Positions 1-13,560 are shown, numbered from the stretch's first letter. The stretch: 64,000 nt of DNA from Prochilodus magdalenae (GCA_024036415.1 JAMWET010002920.1:1073001-1137000); one strand, 5' to 3'. Made by a program: numbers and translations. Notes: a model not told the origin generated them from the sequence alone.

Positions 1-1301
<1,301 letters not shown>

Positions 1302-3182
1302 TGGACCAGTTCCAAGTCGTCTGCAGTTCGTATTCAGAACCTCAGGACTGGATTTGTTTAAGAAGAGCATCCACGGATTACAACAATTCAGACCTGCTTA
1401 TTAGGGGAATAATGTCAGTGAAAGCAGCCGTCTGAATTTGAAATTGCTTATCAGACTATGTTTCAGACCAGCTTTTCCTCAGACAAGCATTTTCCATTAA
1501 GTTGTGCCAGCAACATTTTCTGGCTTTATAATCTGCTTTGCTGGACAAAACCAGGTCTTGGTCCAAATGATGTCAGCAGAAATGCTTATTTAAAGGTCTG
1601 GGAACTTTTTAGTTTGGGAATAGGGATAATCTGTGTCCAGAACACAGACTCTGACCGTGCCAGTATTTTATGTCAGCAGTGATGCAGCCGCATGCAATAT
1701 GTGAATTGTTGTCCAAATTGTGTTTGTGGTGTTATTGCTTTTCTTTTTATCCAAATGTTTTTAAATACATAATTGTAATTACCTGCCTGTCAGCTGGTTT
1801 AGAAACAGGTTTCTAAGACACCATAATATTTCGCCTTGCTGGTAAACCTAATCTAGGCACAGTACCCACTTCTTACATAGTTACCAGACTGGATGTGTTA
1901 GCCAGGTTGTTTTACAGTAATGACTCTGATTAATCACCAGGTTTGATACCTGATTAACTTACTGGGAAGACCTGGGCAAAGATGTATGCACTGTATTAGA
2001 TTACACTGCCACTTCAGAGTTTTGGACATTGGTGGCCTCAGGCTATTGTGCCTTTCCTGAGATCTAATCGCATTAATGAAGCCATCAGAGCTCAGGATCC
2101 CTGCCTCATCTCATGAAACATTTAAAATGACTCCAAAATGAACTCAATCTGTAAAACACTACAGTAAATTAGATTCAAGAATAGGCGCTCTTTAATAGAA
2201 CAGAAAGAACAGTGTCCATTTACAAGCTTTCCTATTTTTACAGATTCTAAAGGCGTTGGGATATTTAAATCGGTGCCCATATCTACCTTTAGCATGAATG
2301 AATGTCAGCGACTTCTTAAGCAACAAAGAAATAATAAAAGGTGCTTTGAAATTCGAATTTGGTTGTCCAGACTAAAACACATCTATAAACATCTCATTGA
2401 AGATGAGACGCCTTGGATTGGATTTGCAAAAATCAGATTTCATGTGTCTTTTTGCTGTCCTATCAAAAAGAATGTGCTGATGCAGTTTGTTTCAGGACAC
2501 GCGTTGTACACATTAATGATAGAGGAGTCACTTACGTCCACAAATTTAAGCCATCATGTTAGAAACATGTTCATGAGCAGTTCTGAGCAGCAAATGGAAG
2601 TACAAGTGAAGATGAAGTATTTCTAACCAGTGGCTTCAAATCATGGTCTATTTTCACAAGGCTTCATAAAAGTGCTGACCCATGAGCAGATTCATGTCTC
2701 ACAACAATCTGTGTACAGACAGGAACAAATCCTAGATCAGAAACTCTAAACTTGAGATTGTTTGTAAATACAGGCCCTGGCCACCTAACCTGCATCATAG
2801 TTTCTGTACATTTAATTTGAAAATCAAAATCTGTTCATGCACCAAAAATTAAGATTTTAATAATTTAAAAAAATGTATTAAAAAAAAAGAAAAAAAAAAA
2901 AGGAGAGGGAGTGATGTAAAGCCACGCAACAACCCAAACACTAAAGCAGGTAGCCTCATAATTCAGTCATTATTTCATATGAGCATGTGCCTGTAGATGG
3001 CACCATTGCTCAATGTAAGTTGGATCTATAGCTATAAGCTGCACTTGTAAATACCAATCATAGCACCAACCCAGGTCTTTTTGCCCACACAAAGCTTGTT
3101 AAGTATGTTGTGCAAAAAAGGTGGAACCAAATACAATCTGTTTTCCTAGACAAAGAATTTCCAGTATCTCAGTGCAATACAT
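1302..3182. other. 3' flank of mettl25b, no further gene seen
   Basis: Probably 3' UTR followed by spacer. An AATAAA lies at 2333-2338, about 1 kb past the stop, and is a possible but unproven poly(A) signal. An A-rich stretch at about 2866-2902 could be the tail of an old retroposon. An open frame at 2273-2626 has no ATG at its start, no splice context and no recognisable domain, so I do not call it a gene. Confidence 0.4.
2990..3003 (+). promoter_or_regulatory. CTCF-like motif
   Basis: CCTGTAGATGGCAC matches the CTCF core CCASYAGRKGGCRS at 13 of 14 positions. Orientation is plus, pointing at the minus-orientation motif at 5121-5134; s100a1 lies between. Binding is inferred only. Confidence 0.3.
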
Positions 3183-3188
3183 TTTATT
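3183..3188 (-). terminator. Poly(A) signal of s100a1
   Basis: AATAAA on the minus strand, 34 bases past the s100a1 stop codon. This would give a very short 3' UTR; other downstream signals cannot be excluded. Confidence 0.5.
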
Positions 3189-3221
3189 ACTGAGCAGCAG
3201 AAGATAACCTGAAAGGACTTT

Positions 3222-3617
3222 TCATTTATTCATACTCTCAAAGAAATCGTTACATGCCACAGTAAGTGCTGCAACTAGAACTACAAACTCCTGGAAGTCC
3301 ACCTCCCCATCCCGGTTCTCATCCAGATCAGACATGATCTTCTCCACAACTAGTGGATCTTTACTTGCCTAAAATTAGACAAGAGTGCAAGAGTTTCAGA
3401 CTGCCGTTCAAAGCCAGTGCTGGGAATGTAAAAAGCTTGATTAGCTTTGATTAATATCATTAAAGAACAAACTCACTGCTAAGAAGTCACTTAGCTCTCC
3501 CTGAAGAAGGCTTTTCATCTCTGCTTTACTAAGTTTGTATTTGTCCCCCTCTTTGGAAGAATAGGTGTGGAAAACTTTTATAAGGCTTTCCATTGCATTT
3601 TCCAGCTGAGAGACCAT
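3222..3617 (-). CDS. s100a1: S100 calcium-binding protein, S100A1-like
   Basis: Two coding exons: 3477-3617 (47 codons, ATG at 3617) and 3222-3368 (48 codons plus TGA). The donor is GTGAGT, the acceptor TTTTAG, and the phase is 0. The 95-residue product has the S100 layout: an N-terminal pseudo-EF-hand at about 19-40 (SSKEGDKYKLSKAEMKSLL) and a canonical EF-hand loop at 63-74 (DENRDGEVDFQE) with all ligand positions present. The C-terminal helix VVLVAALTVACNDFF, with a cysteine at 86, is the S100A1 signature, unlike S100B. The family binds Ca2+ as homodimers and regulates target proteins in the cytoplasm. An intron ends just upstream of the ATG (acceptor TTCACAG), fitting the usual non-coding first exon of S100 genes. 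Confidence 0.88.
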
Positions 3618-4582
3618 GCTTTCTACAGGGATGACCTGTGAACATCAACAGACAAGAATAGAATTCATTAATCATTTAGTCTCAGTGCCACACAAACACT
3701 TCTTTTGAAGGCACCTAGATGTATGATTACTGCAAGTCAAAAACTACAAACTGATAGCCTGTTACATTTTGCAAGGAGTCATTTGTATAGCATCATCATT
3801 TCTCTGACCACACAAACACCTGCTGACCCCATAATCCCCTCAAATCCACAGAGCAACTTTACACACTCTGTCAAAGAGGGATCCGGTGTCGGAGAGGTAA
3901 CAAGTGGTTTGGCCCCAGCAGACTGATGATGTTCAGTGGGAACAAGAGGACAGGAGTGCATCAAATATTTAGCCGGCTTTTTGTCTGCAGCTTAAGGGGT
4001 TGAGAATGAGCATCTGACATTAAGCTACTTCCAACACATGCAGAACTAATAAAACTACAAGACAGATCAAGACTGAAATTAAATATATAGCAGAGGCATT
4101 CTACAGCCTGACCTGAACCAATAAAACATTAGCATACAAAAAAAATAACAGGCATCATATCAGAATTATTGCGATTGGTAATTAAGACACACACACCCTG
4201 AACATAACGCACAGATTAACTCTAAGCAACCCCCTGAATAGGAGCGTTACATTTCTCTAATGATAAGCCAGCTGCATCCCAGTTTCTGCAGTGTATTTCA
4301 TACATGTGAGCTTGAACAGTAACAAAAGAGCAGATACCCACAACAGAACCCAGAACTCTCATCACATGCATCAATAAAATGTTTAGAACACTCAACAGTT
4401 TTCAACCCATCTCAAAATGCACCTGATTCCTAACCTGCACCTCAGACCTCACCTGGTTCTTACATATATCCAGATAAATTGTGAAAGCTGTTATCTTACC
4501 AAGAAAGCGAAAGCAGGAACTGAAGCGTCAGGAAATTGTCTCAACTTACTAGCATTTCACTCACTAAATGGCAGCCACTCAC

Positions 4583-4690
4583 CTGTGTAGAGGACTGAGC
4601 TCCTCATGTGGCACCTCCTCCTCCAGACCAGCTTACGTCTTCAAACTCCACTCCAGCCCCCTGCACCTGAGTTACATCATTAGCTGATGA
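4583..4690 (-). other. Candidate non-coding first exon of s100a1
   Basis: On the minus strand CACAG is followed by a good GTGAGT donor at 4582-4577, about 1 kb upstream of the s100a1 coding start, which has its own acceptor. The position and the family's usual structure suggest a 5' UTR exon. The upstream limit is a guess; no TATA box was recognised. Confidence 0.45.
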
Positions 4691-5120
4691 TCACCTTGAA
4701 GAACTGAATCAGGTGGATGTTAATAAGTGTTAATGCTGTTTAGTGCTGCTGAAAAAGTATGGACATTAATGTCACTGCCAAAACTCCATTCAGCATGTGT
4801 TAATACGGGTACAAAATACAGTAGATTTCTCTTTATTATTAGTATTAGGTTATTCATTTTATTATTAGTGCACTGATATTGTGGTAGGGAACAAATATTC
4901 ATTCAAATCAGCACATACTGAACATAATAAAGCAATTTGCTATGATTTTTGTCTTTTCAGTGATCAGACACTTTCCAGTGTATCAGAATGCCAGTAATTC
5001 TTTTTTGATTGCCAGTGTATAATGAGGGGGTGAAGTTCAGAGGTTGGTCAAGCATAAACTTAACCAGCTGAGATGCCTATAACCTTAGGAAAGCAGCATG
5101 CAAGTGAAGAGTGTGAAATA

Positions 5121-5134
5121 GTGCCATCTAGTGT
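5121..5134 (-). promoter_or_regulatory. CTCF-like motif
   Basis: The reverse complement ACACTAGATGGCAC fits the CTCF core at 13 of 14 positions. It is convergent with the motif at 2990-3003. Inference from sequence only. Confidence 0.3.
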
Positions 5135-6084
5135 AAGCCCATGTTTAAGGACAGATCATGCTCATGAGGCCCCCGGGCACAAGTGTCTTTGGAGGTCCTC
5201 AGGATCTCTCAAACTGTGTTAATAATGCAAAAATGCTGAAGAAAAATCTTTAAAGGTTGCATATCATGGAAAACTGGAAAGAACCATGTCAGCGTTCAGG
5301 GTAATATTAATATTACAGAATTTTACACCAGGAGGTTATTAACTTTCAAGCCTTATTTGGGATGAGATTGACAAAGACTGACCAAACTTTCTGGTGTGAG
5401 ATGCATTTATTTGTTTGTATGTTAGCCTGAAACAGAAACAGTTTGGATGACTTTTGGCATCCAGAAAAAACTACGAAACTTTGACAGGCATGACACAGAT
5501 AAGGCCTTCACTGCAGTCTTTCATAAATAACACTGGCAGGTATGAACACTGCTGTCAGATTTCCATGGACTGTCTTGCATCCTTTTCTCTCTTTTAGCTC
5601 TCACCAGATTTACTTTTGACTGGGCTGTTTCTTGGTCACTCTGTCTTTTTCTCCTACTCACTTCCTCAGACAACTTCTACTTTCATCTCTTTACAGATGC
5701 TATCCTCTGTATATTGCTGTCTAAAAACCCTAAATAGTGTAAAATGGTGCTGTAAGTGTTATGCAGTTCTCGTGCCCGCTTGTCTAGAGTGATAGGCTTT
5801 CAAGGACATTCCAGGCCAAGAGAGGCAATATTTTTTACTATGTTGAAGAAAAACAAAAAATATATATATTATTTAAAATGCAGTGGAAATAAATGGGCGT
5901 TTATTTACATCATTACACATTGCATTTCTTTCATGTAATTTCTTTACAGTCTTTGAGCCTCGGGATCATCTTTAAACCTGGCAGTCCCAGGCCCCTGTGC
6001 ACTGGCCCCGTCAGTAATCCATCTCTGTCCATTTCCCTCAGCACCTCTGTTCTACATGTGCTCTTCTACTTACTTTTCCATTTC

Positions 6085-6160
6085 CATTTAAGGCATTTAG
6101 CAGACTCTTTTATACAGAGCAACTTACAACTGTGCTTAGTGTTCCATTGGATAATATTCC
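6085..6160 (+). repeat. SINE-like fish repeat fragment
   Basis: Contains a diverged form of a phrase very common in fish genomes (GGCATTTAGCAGAC followed by ATACAGAGCAACTTACAA). Recognised from memory as the conserved segment of a fish short interspersed repeat; its boundaries are unclear. Confidence 0.5.
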
Positions 6161-8050
6161 AGCTAGTACAGGAAGATTAGAGCCTAAAACTCACCATGAG
6201 CTCAGACACTGCCCGAACAAGGGCCTGTGCTGATACCTAGAGAGATCAATACACAGACATATATAAAGCAAAAGCACACTACCTGGCAACCCAGCCCAGA
6301 GCTCATACCTATAGAGAAGAAAGGTAATTATAAGTGCAACACAAGTACATACACACATACCTTACACATCTACTAGTGCTTACTCACTTACGTGCATTAT
6401 GTGCATTCTACTTGCCCTGAAACACCCATTTCAACTTCTTAAACATCTGATAAGTGTAATCCAGTGTGTCGGAGCAGTGGAAAAGCTGAGGAGGGGTAAG
6501 AGACAAAGACAAAATAACAGAGACGTTTCATTTCCTTCTGATAGGCTAAAAATAGTTTTACTTAATAAGACACAATCCTCTCGATACACATACTTAAACA
6601 GATGACAGCTTTGACTGTGGTTCTCTCTGGCACTCTTTTTTTTCATACACACACAAACAAACACACCAGAGTGGTCATTACAGAGGTGGACAGAGGTTAA
6701 ATTTAGCTAGTAACAGATAGTTAAGTAAGAGTGGAAATGTACTTCTTTCTCTAGATTATCTTTGGGTTCTATTTAAGGACACAGATTTATACGTTTCATG
6801 TTGTGTCTGTAGAGCTACCCACTAGTGTACATGGTAATATTTTTAGCTACAGATATTGATAATAGATTATTACAAGAAATGAGTGAATATAAAAAAAATG
6901 TATTCCAAAAGAAAAAATCTAAAACAAAAAAGCTATGTTAATCAAGAAGAATACTCCATAATCACAGTTAATATTAACTTCACACGTAATTTTGATTCAT
7001 AACTAATACTTAAATCAATAAAACATTTTTCTCATTTGTTATATCCTTCAGATTAAAAACTTCACATGCTGTCAATTCCAACAAAGACAAGAATACAAAA
7101 CACATTCATTTCGCTGTTGCTTAGAATAATGCTGCTAAAGTTCAATTACACATACTTATTATATTCTCTTATAGATGTGATTGAACCAGTTTCTAAAATA
7201 TATTTCAAGTAATTACTACTGCTTATTCTTAAAGTGTTTTAAAGTACAAAATAAGTACAATTTGTAAATATTACACAGTATTTCTCAGACTGGCACAGAA
7301 TTATTATGTTCGATGATTATGCATTACACTGCCAGTGTTACTGATGCATCTACAAGAGCAGGTGATTGTAAAAGTATTTCTGATTATGTGTGCATCATGG
7401 CATTTAGCTCAGCAATATTACACAAAGTGAACAGCCAGTCATTTCCCACATTTCCTTCACCGTAATTAAGACTTGCAGATATGTGTCACTCAAAAGCATG
7501 TCTATACAATAAAAAAGCAGGTATGCAGCTTAACAACTGGATAAAATTTGTTTGAAGAGATTTCTGTTGCAGTGAACATTGAAAGCAGGCTCCTTCTAAA
7601 CTTGGACGTGTCTGCTAACTATTTACAACTTTTTAAAATTATAACACAACCCCATAGGTTTGGCTAAGGGCCCTACATTTGTTCCTTTTTTTCCATTTAA
7701 TTAAATTTCCATTGAATAAGGTACTATGTTGAAGTTATTGGATAGTTAGCAGTCTTTGATAAGAGTATCCCAAACTCCTCTCAGATCATCATTAGAAGTG
7801 TGTTGAGGGATACTGCTGTCATTGTGAGTCCCAGTCTTGTGAATACATTGGCTCACATGTAGCTTTATCTTAGTGTCCGTGAAGTACAAGAAGACATGCC
7901 AGATGACAGGCAGGCTGAAAAAATCACCACACTTCCTGTCCTCATCATGTGGCTCTTGCCAACTCTGCCTGCCTGGTGTGCAGTTACAAAACTGTCCCAA
8001 GTGCTCAAATCAGCACAAATAACTTAACTGCAGTCCCACAGTCCCTAAGC

Positions 8051-11009
8051 TTAGGCGTTTTGTTCCAGTGACAGCCTGGGATCCTGAGTCTCTGGATGAT
8101 CTCCAGTTCTTCCTGTGGTGTGAGATTTGACCTCTGCTCCTGGATCTGGATCTATATTAGGCTGAACATCTACACACCCCTGGTCCTCCAGTGGCAGCTC
8201 AATCACTGACACTCTGCTCTGCCTGGAGACACGTCTGTGTTCGGTGAAGGACTGGTCTTTTATGAGATTCGGTTTTCCCATGACGCTTTTCAGCTGGGCC
8301 CAGAAGAAGGCCTGCTGTTTAGGCTGTTCAGGCCACTCCAGATACGTTTTGGTGTTCAGCATCTTTTTGAGTTTACAGTATTTGCTGGGCAAAGATTTAG
8401 GATCAATGGGCTCTTTCACCACCAGGATGACATCCCTTAAGGTCTTGCCAATAGCTCGTTGCTGGGCAAAGTAGAGTTCATAGTTGCACCACTCGCTGTT
8501 CACAAAGTGCCGTGACAGCACAAAGATAACCTAAAAAGGAGGAACAGGATGTTAGGATGTTTTGCAAAAGGATAAAGTTAGCACTCATGTGATTTGCCAG
8601 CATGAAATGCATGTAAATCTAAAAAAAGGTTTGTTTGTGATACTTTCTCTGTGATCAGTTGTTGTTCAAACTTTGCATTGCATGTATTACCTTAATATAT
8701 CTCTATATATTCAGATGATATTGTTTCCCCTTTTTAGTTGAAATTCCTACCTTGTGACTGTTTTCAATGTTCTCAATAATGTTATCGATGATCCATTTTC
8801 CTGGCATGAAGTCCCTTTCATGAATGCAAATACGGTAAGGTGGTCTGCAGTTCTCCAGACATGGCAGTAGCTTGTCCCTTACCCAGTCAGCATCTGAGTG
8901 GCTGTATGAGATGAAGGCATGAAAGGTGTAGTCCACAGACAGCCCTGCTCCGTCCTTATGAGCCCTATACCTGGCTCTGATGATTTGGTATGTGGCTTTA
9001 GCATACCAGGGTATACTAAATACATAGCAGATGAACATGACAGCCAGGACGACAGCCACAGTAGTGACTACAGAGATGACAATAACAAGTCTAATATCAC
9101 AGGCTACATGACCTGGGAAATACTGAGATACCATTGTATTAAGTAGGTCTGCTGGGTGGTAACACTTATAGCTATCTGGCCAGTCTATAATTTGGACTTT
9201 ACCCCTGACAGTGGTCTCCTGTATAAAGGTGTGAAGATCGCAGGTGCAGTGGTAAGGGTTGTTACCTGCCCTCAGTTGCTCCAACTCAGGCATTCCCTTA
9301 AAAGAATTCATACTAATGATTCCAAAGGAGTTTCCATCCAAAGCTAGTGACTTCAAATTAGGGCTTATCCAACCAGAAGGAATGAATTTAATTTTGTTCC
9401 CACTAAGGTACACCTCTTTTAGACCAGCAGCGTCCTTAAAGTATTTCATGTCCAACTGGTCAAGATTACAGTTTGAAAGATCAAGGATCAACGCGGTGGT
9501 GGGGAGACACTTGAAGCTGTCAATAACCAATCTGTTATGGCTAGCAATGACAGTAGTGATGTTCTGTTTCCAAGAGCAGTTCTTGTTACCTTCAGAGCCT
9601 AGCTGATTGTGACTGATGTCAATAGTGCTGAGGCGTTTAAAATCCCCAGCAAGTGACGCAAAAGAACTGAGACTGGTCAACTGATTATTGCTGAGGTTGA
9701 AGGTCTGAAGCGATGGCATGGTTTCTCTGTAGTTACATTGCTGGTTAAAGAGATGCATGTCCTTCAGCTGATTTTTGGAGATATCCAAGGTTTCAACCCC
9801 TCTCATCTGTTCCCATGCATCACAAGGCACGCTGTTGAAGTTGACATTGTGTATGCGCAGGTTCCTGATCTTGTTGAACCATGTAAAACGCCAGTCGAAG
9901 CGTAGGATGTCAGGGTTGCTGATGTCCCTGTTAAATCAAATCAGATTCGACTGTGACATAGTGCTATGATCTTGAAATATTAAGAACAGTTTAATGGTCT
10001 TTCTACTTAGGACAGAATAATGTGATACTTACGAGATAACCAACACCTCCAGAGCTAGATTTGTCACACTGGATGCCTGCTCACTATTCACAAATATCTG
10101 TGACCGGGCAAAATCAATGAACAAAAGTTCTAGTATTTTAACTGGACTTTTTTGCAAATTAACAAGGACCATCCTCAGGAGCTCTTCATTGAATTTCCCC
10201 CGATGAAAGGTCAGCTGCTGGGAGTTAATATACTTCAAGCCGGAGAAAATGTCCTCTTTATCAGTGTAGTACTTGAATTCAAAAAGATTGCGAAAACGGA
10301 GAACACTGAATGTTTTGTTCGCAAAGTCTTTTAATATCATAGGGAGTGCCTGTGTTCTGTTATCAATTGCCATATCTAGCCACATATTGCTTGTCTGAAT
10401 GTTCTTCAGAAACCCTGGTTCATAAACATCCAGACTTGAACCAGTTTTGATGGCAAACTTGTCCAGAGATACGTTCTGTAACACATCAAGTCCACCTTTT
10501 CGCAAAATACTAACAAAGGGACCACCCATGGACAGTACTTTTAGATTCCTGAAATTCAAAAACACATCATCCAGAGTTGCCTCAGTGTAGAGGTTATTTG
10601 ACATTTCTAAGTTTTTTAGCCTCCTGAGTGGTGCAAGAGCTTTCGAAGGGATAATTACCAATGAGTTGTTGAAGATATTCACATCTTCTAGTAATGGGTT
10701 TTTCTGAAAGGCTCCATTCTCAATGACAGATATATTGTTAAACTGAAGCCAGAGCACTCGTAGGAGAGGCAGCCCAACAAAGTCCATATTTTGGATGACC
10801 TGGATAATGTTAAAGGAAAGATCTACCATCTCTAGAGTGGAAGGCAGGTCCTCCACAGGGACATGCTCCAGTCGAAGGCCTTTGCAGTTAGCTTTACGCT
10901 GGTCAGCAGATATCAGACAGGACAGTTTACTTCTGACTGGTAAGATGAGAAGAGAGGCTTGGAAGCCAAACACAAGACTGAGCAAAGTAAACATCCTCAC
11001 ATCAGCCAT
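8051..11009 (-). CDS. tlr18: Toll-like receptor, TLR1/2 subfamily, TLR18-like
   Basis: Three coding exons: 10033-11009, 8751-9927 and 8051-8530, joined by GTAAGT/AACAG and GTAGGA/TTTTTAG sites in consistent phase, giving 877 residues. ATG at 11009 begins a signal peptide (MADVRMFTLLSLVFGFQ); an acceptor six bases upstream shows that at least one 5' UTR exon exists. The order is LRRNT, leucine-rich repeats, a cysteine-rich LRRCT (about 548-602), a transmembrane helix (about 605-629), and a TIR domain (about 658-806) with box 1 FHAFISYS, BB loop RDFMPGKWI including the key proline at about 701, and the FW box 3 at about 794. The family recognises microbial lipopeptides or related ligands and signals through MyD88-type adaptors. 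TIR wording places it in the TLR1/2/14/18/25 group; TLR18 is my best guess, TLR25 or TLR14 the alternatives. A polar tail of about 70 residues follows the TIR domain. Confidence 0.9.
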
Positions 11010-11260
11010 TTGGATCTGTGAAGAGATATAGACCCATGGAGTTGTTAATAGGGTTGTATATAATCTGTCTTGGCAGCTTCTGTGAAAATAATAAAATGGT
11101 GCCGGCAGTGTGTTTGTTTTATAGTAATTAACAGCATGTAGCATTATTTATGAATAAAATTTAGAACAGATGTACAATAAACAGGATGTAAATAAACAGG
11201 ATTTAAATTATAATCACTGTAAGTCTCATCAGTGGATAAGACATGTTTTGTCCAGGTTTA

Positions 11261-12721
11261 CAGTGAGGAAAATAAGTATTTGAACACCCTGCGACTTTGC
11301 AAGTTCTCCCACTTAGAAATCATGGAGGGGTCTGAAATTTCATCTTAGGTGCATGTCCACTGTGAGAGACATAATCTAACAACAAAATCCGGAAATCACA
11401 ATGTATGATTTTTCAATTATTTATTTGTGTGTTACTGCTGCAAATAAGTATTTGAACACCTGTGAAAATCAATGTTAATATTTAGTACAGTAGCATTTGT
11501 TTGCAATTACAGAGGTCCGGTAGTTTTTCACCAGGTTTGCACACACTGCAACAGGGATTTTGGCCCATTCCTCCACACAGATCTTTTCCAGATCAGCCAG
11601 GTTTCTGGGCTGTCACTGAGAAACACGGAGTTTGAGCTCCCTCCAAAGATTTTCTACAGGGTTTAGGTCTGGAGACTGGCTAGGCCACTCCAGAACCTTG
11701 ATATGCTTCTTACGGAGCCACTCCTTGGTTATCCTGGCTGTGTGCTTTGGGTCACTGTCATGTTGGAAGACCTAGCCACGACCCATCTTCAATGCTCTAA
11801 CTGAGGGAAGGAGGTTGTTCCCCAAAATCTCGCAATACATGGCCCCGGTCATCCTCTCCTCAATACAGTGCAGTCGTCCTGTCCCATGTGCAGATAAACA
11901 CCCCCACAGCATGATGCTTCCACCCCCATGCTTCACAGTAGGGATGGTGTTTTTGGCATGGTGCTCATCATTCTTCGTCCTCCAAACACGGCGAGTGGAA
12001 TTAAGACCATCTGACCACAGAACTTTTTCCCATGACTCCTCTGGATCACCCAAATGGTCATGGGCAAACTTAAGACGGGCCTGGGCGTTTGCTGATTTAA
12101 GCAGGGGAACCTTTTGTGCCATGCATGACTTTAAACTATGACGTCTTAGTGTATTACCCACAGTAACCTTGGAAACAGTGGTGCCAGCTCTCTTCAGGTC
12201 ATTGACCAGCTCCTCCCGTGTAGTTCTGGGCTGATTCCTCACCTTTCTTAGGACCATTGATACGCCACGAGGTGAGATCTTGCGTGGAGCCCCAGACCGA
12301 GGGAGATTGACAGTCATGTTTAGCTTCTTCCATTTTCTAATAATTGCTCCAACAGATCTTTTTTTCACCAAGCTGCTTGGCAATTGCCCCGTAGCCCTTT
12401 CCAGCCTTGTGGAGGTCAACAGTTTTGTCTCTGGTGTCTTTGGACAGCTCTTTGGTCTTAGCCATGTTAGTAGTTGGAGTCTTACTGATTGTGTGGGGTG
12501 GACAGGTGTCTTTATGCAGCTCACAACCTCAAACAGGTGCTTCTAATTTAGAATAATAAGTGGAGTGGAGGTGGAGTTTTTAGAGGCGGACTAACAGGTC
12601 TTTGAGGTCTTTTTTTTTAGATTATGTCTCACAGTGGACATGCACCTAAGATTAAAATTTCAGACCCCTCTATGATAACTTACAAAGTTGCAGGGTGTTT
12701 AAATACTTATTTTGCTCACTG
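11261..12721 (-). mobile_element. Tc1/mariner-family transposon, 1461 bp, nearly full length
   Basis: The left end starts CAGTGAGGAAAATAAGTA and the right end, inverted, starts CAGTGAGCAAAATAAGTA. The inverted repeats run about 110-130 bp with short indels. TA dinucleotides flank both ends (11259-11260 and 12722-12723), the expected target-site duplication. It holds one transposase gene on the minus strand, which is broken. The element is inserted about 250 bp upstream of the receptor's start codon, probably within its 5' intron. Confidence 0.95.
11475..12465 (-). pseudogene. Broken Tc1 transposase
   Basis: The reading frame begins at ATG 12465 ([14 protein letters not shown]) with a helix-turn-helix region, and runs to a TAA at 11475. 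Breaks visible: an extra base in an A-run at about 12359-12365 shifts the frame; about seven residues are missing after the first catalytic Asp (WSD, near 12010), as judged from the family pattern; a TAG at 11772-11774 replaces the usual Trp before [12 protein letters not shown]; and a TGA lies at 11613-11615. The second and third catalytic positions (QHDSDP and [11 protein letters not shown]) are still readable. The protein cannot be made intact from this copy. Confidence 0.93.
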
Positions 12722-12775
12722 TATCTCATAATCTTTCTTTACAGCATATCAACTATGTTTGCCACACATTTATAG

Positions 12776-13560
12776 TACAGTGCAAAAGTCAGAAACCACA
12801 ATTGTGTTCATTTTAATTTCCTGTCAATTACAACGTATACACTTTTCAATGTCAAGTGGGAAAAAAACAAAAATTAAACATTTAACTGAAATTACCAAAA
12901 GTCCTTAGCACAAATTTAATCTGTACACACTTTACTTCATCCTACTCCCACTTTAACTCTTCCGTCCTTACATTCTTAAATCCAATCAAAAAAGATGTTT
13001 CCAAAGGAGCCACTACCCAAACTCACCTTAACTACCTTCAAATTACCTTCACATGTGCATCTAAAATGGAAATATTTCTAAGGATCTAGATATAAAATTA
13101 TATGCTTCCATACGGAAGGAGAAAGTCAATATATGGTAACAAAACAAGAGTTTACAAAATGAGTTCCAGAATGTAGTAAAAGATGTATAGAAAACAGGAT
13201 TCCACATCTGGAATGATCAGATAAACAGTGCTTACAGAGAAAAACAGCAGAGACATGAGTATACTTGAATGAGTGTAAGAAAATGAAGACAAGAAGGAAA
13301 AACTAGAACACAAAAACTGGAAAATTACGATGTGGAGTAAGGTTTTATGGACTGTTGAGTCTAAATCTGAGATTACTGGGATTGTGAGAAGCAATTTTGA
13401 ACATTGATTGAACATTGGGGGTGTGGAAAAATAACCATGTTGATTTAATTGAAATCTGAAAGTAAGTCTCAAATACAGAGTGGGAGCTGTAAAAGAGGTA
13501 AATGGTAGACACACTAAAGTTTTAAATCATGTATTTGATTGGTGAAGCTGTTTCTTTCTG
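12776..13560 (+). repeat. Decayed Tc1-type element
   Basis: Begins with TACAGTGCAAAAGTCAGAAA, a Tc1-type terminus seen widely in fish, followed by degenerate plus-strand transposase-like DNA. A segment at 13368-13396 matches 41569-41598 closely (GAGATTACTGGGAT then A/T-rich, then AGAAGCAA), so both are copies of one family. No intact reading frame; the 3' limit is approximate. Confidence 0.6.

Larger units (their letters stand above)
4700..8050. other. Intergenic spacer and receptor 3' UTR
   Basis: No gene recognised. Roughly 7.2-8.05 kb would be the 3' UTR of the minus-strand Toll-like receptor. The rest is AT-rich, with the SINE-like fragment at 6085-6160 and a short stretch at about 6680-6790 that resembles the left part of the MITE at 45605. 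Confidence 0.4.

Noticed and set aside
2273..2626. 117-codon plus-strand open frame after mettl25b
   Set aside because: Begins with GTG, not ATG; no domain, no splice context, AT-rich 3' UTR-like DNA.
7746..8000. 84-codon minus-strand frame downstream of the receptor
   Set aside because: Follows the receptor stop without splice signals; most likely 3' UTR.
11009..11144. Upstream ATG at 11144 for the Toll-like receptor
   Set aside because: It would place 45 non-signal residues in front of the signal peptide, and a splice acceptor lies between.
13152..13514. 120-codon minus-strand frame
   Set aside because: Lies inside a Tc1-type relic on the opposite strand; low-complexity hydrophobic translation without homology.
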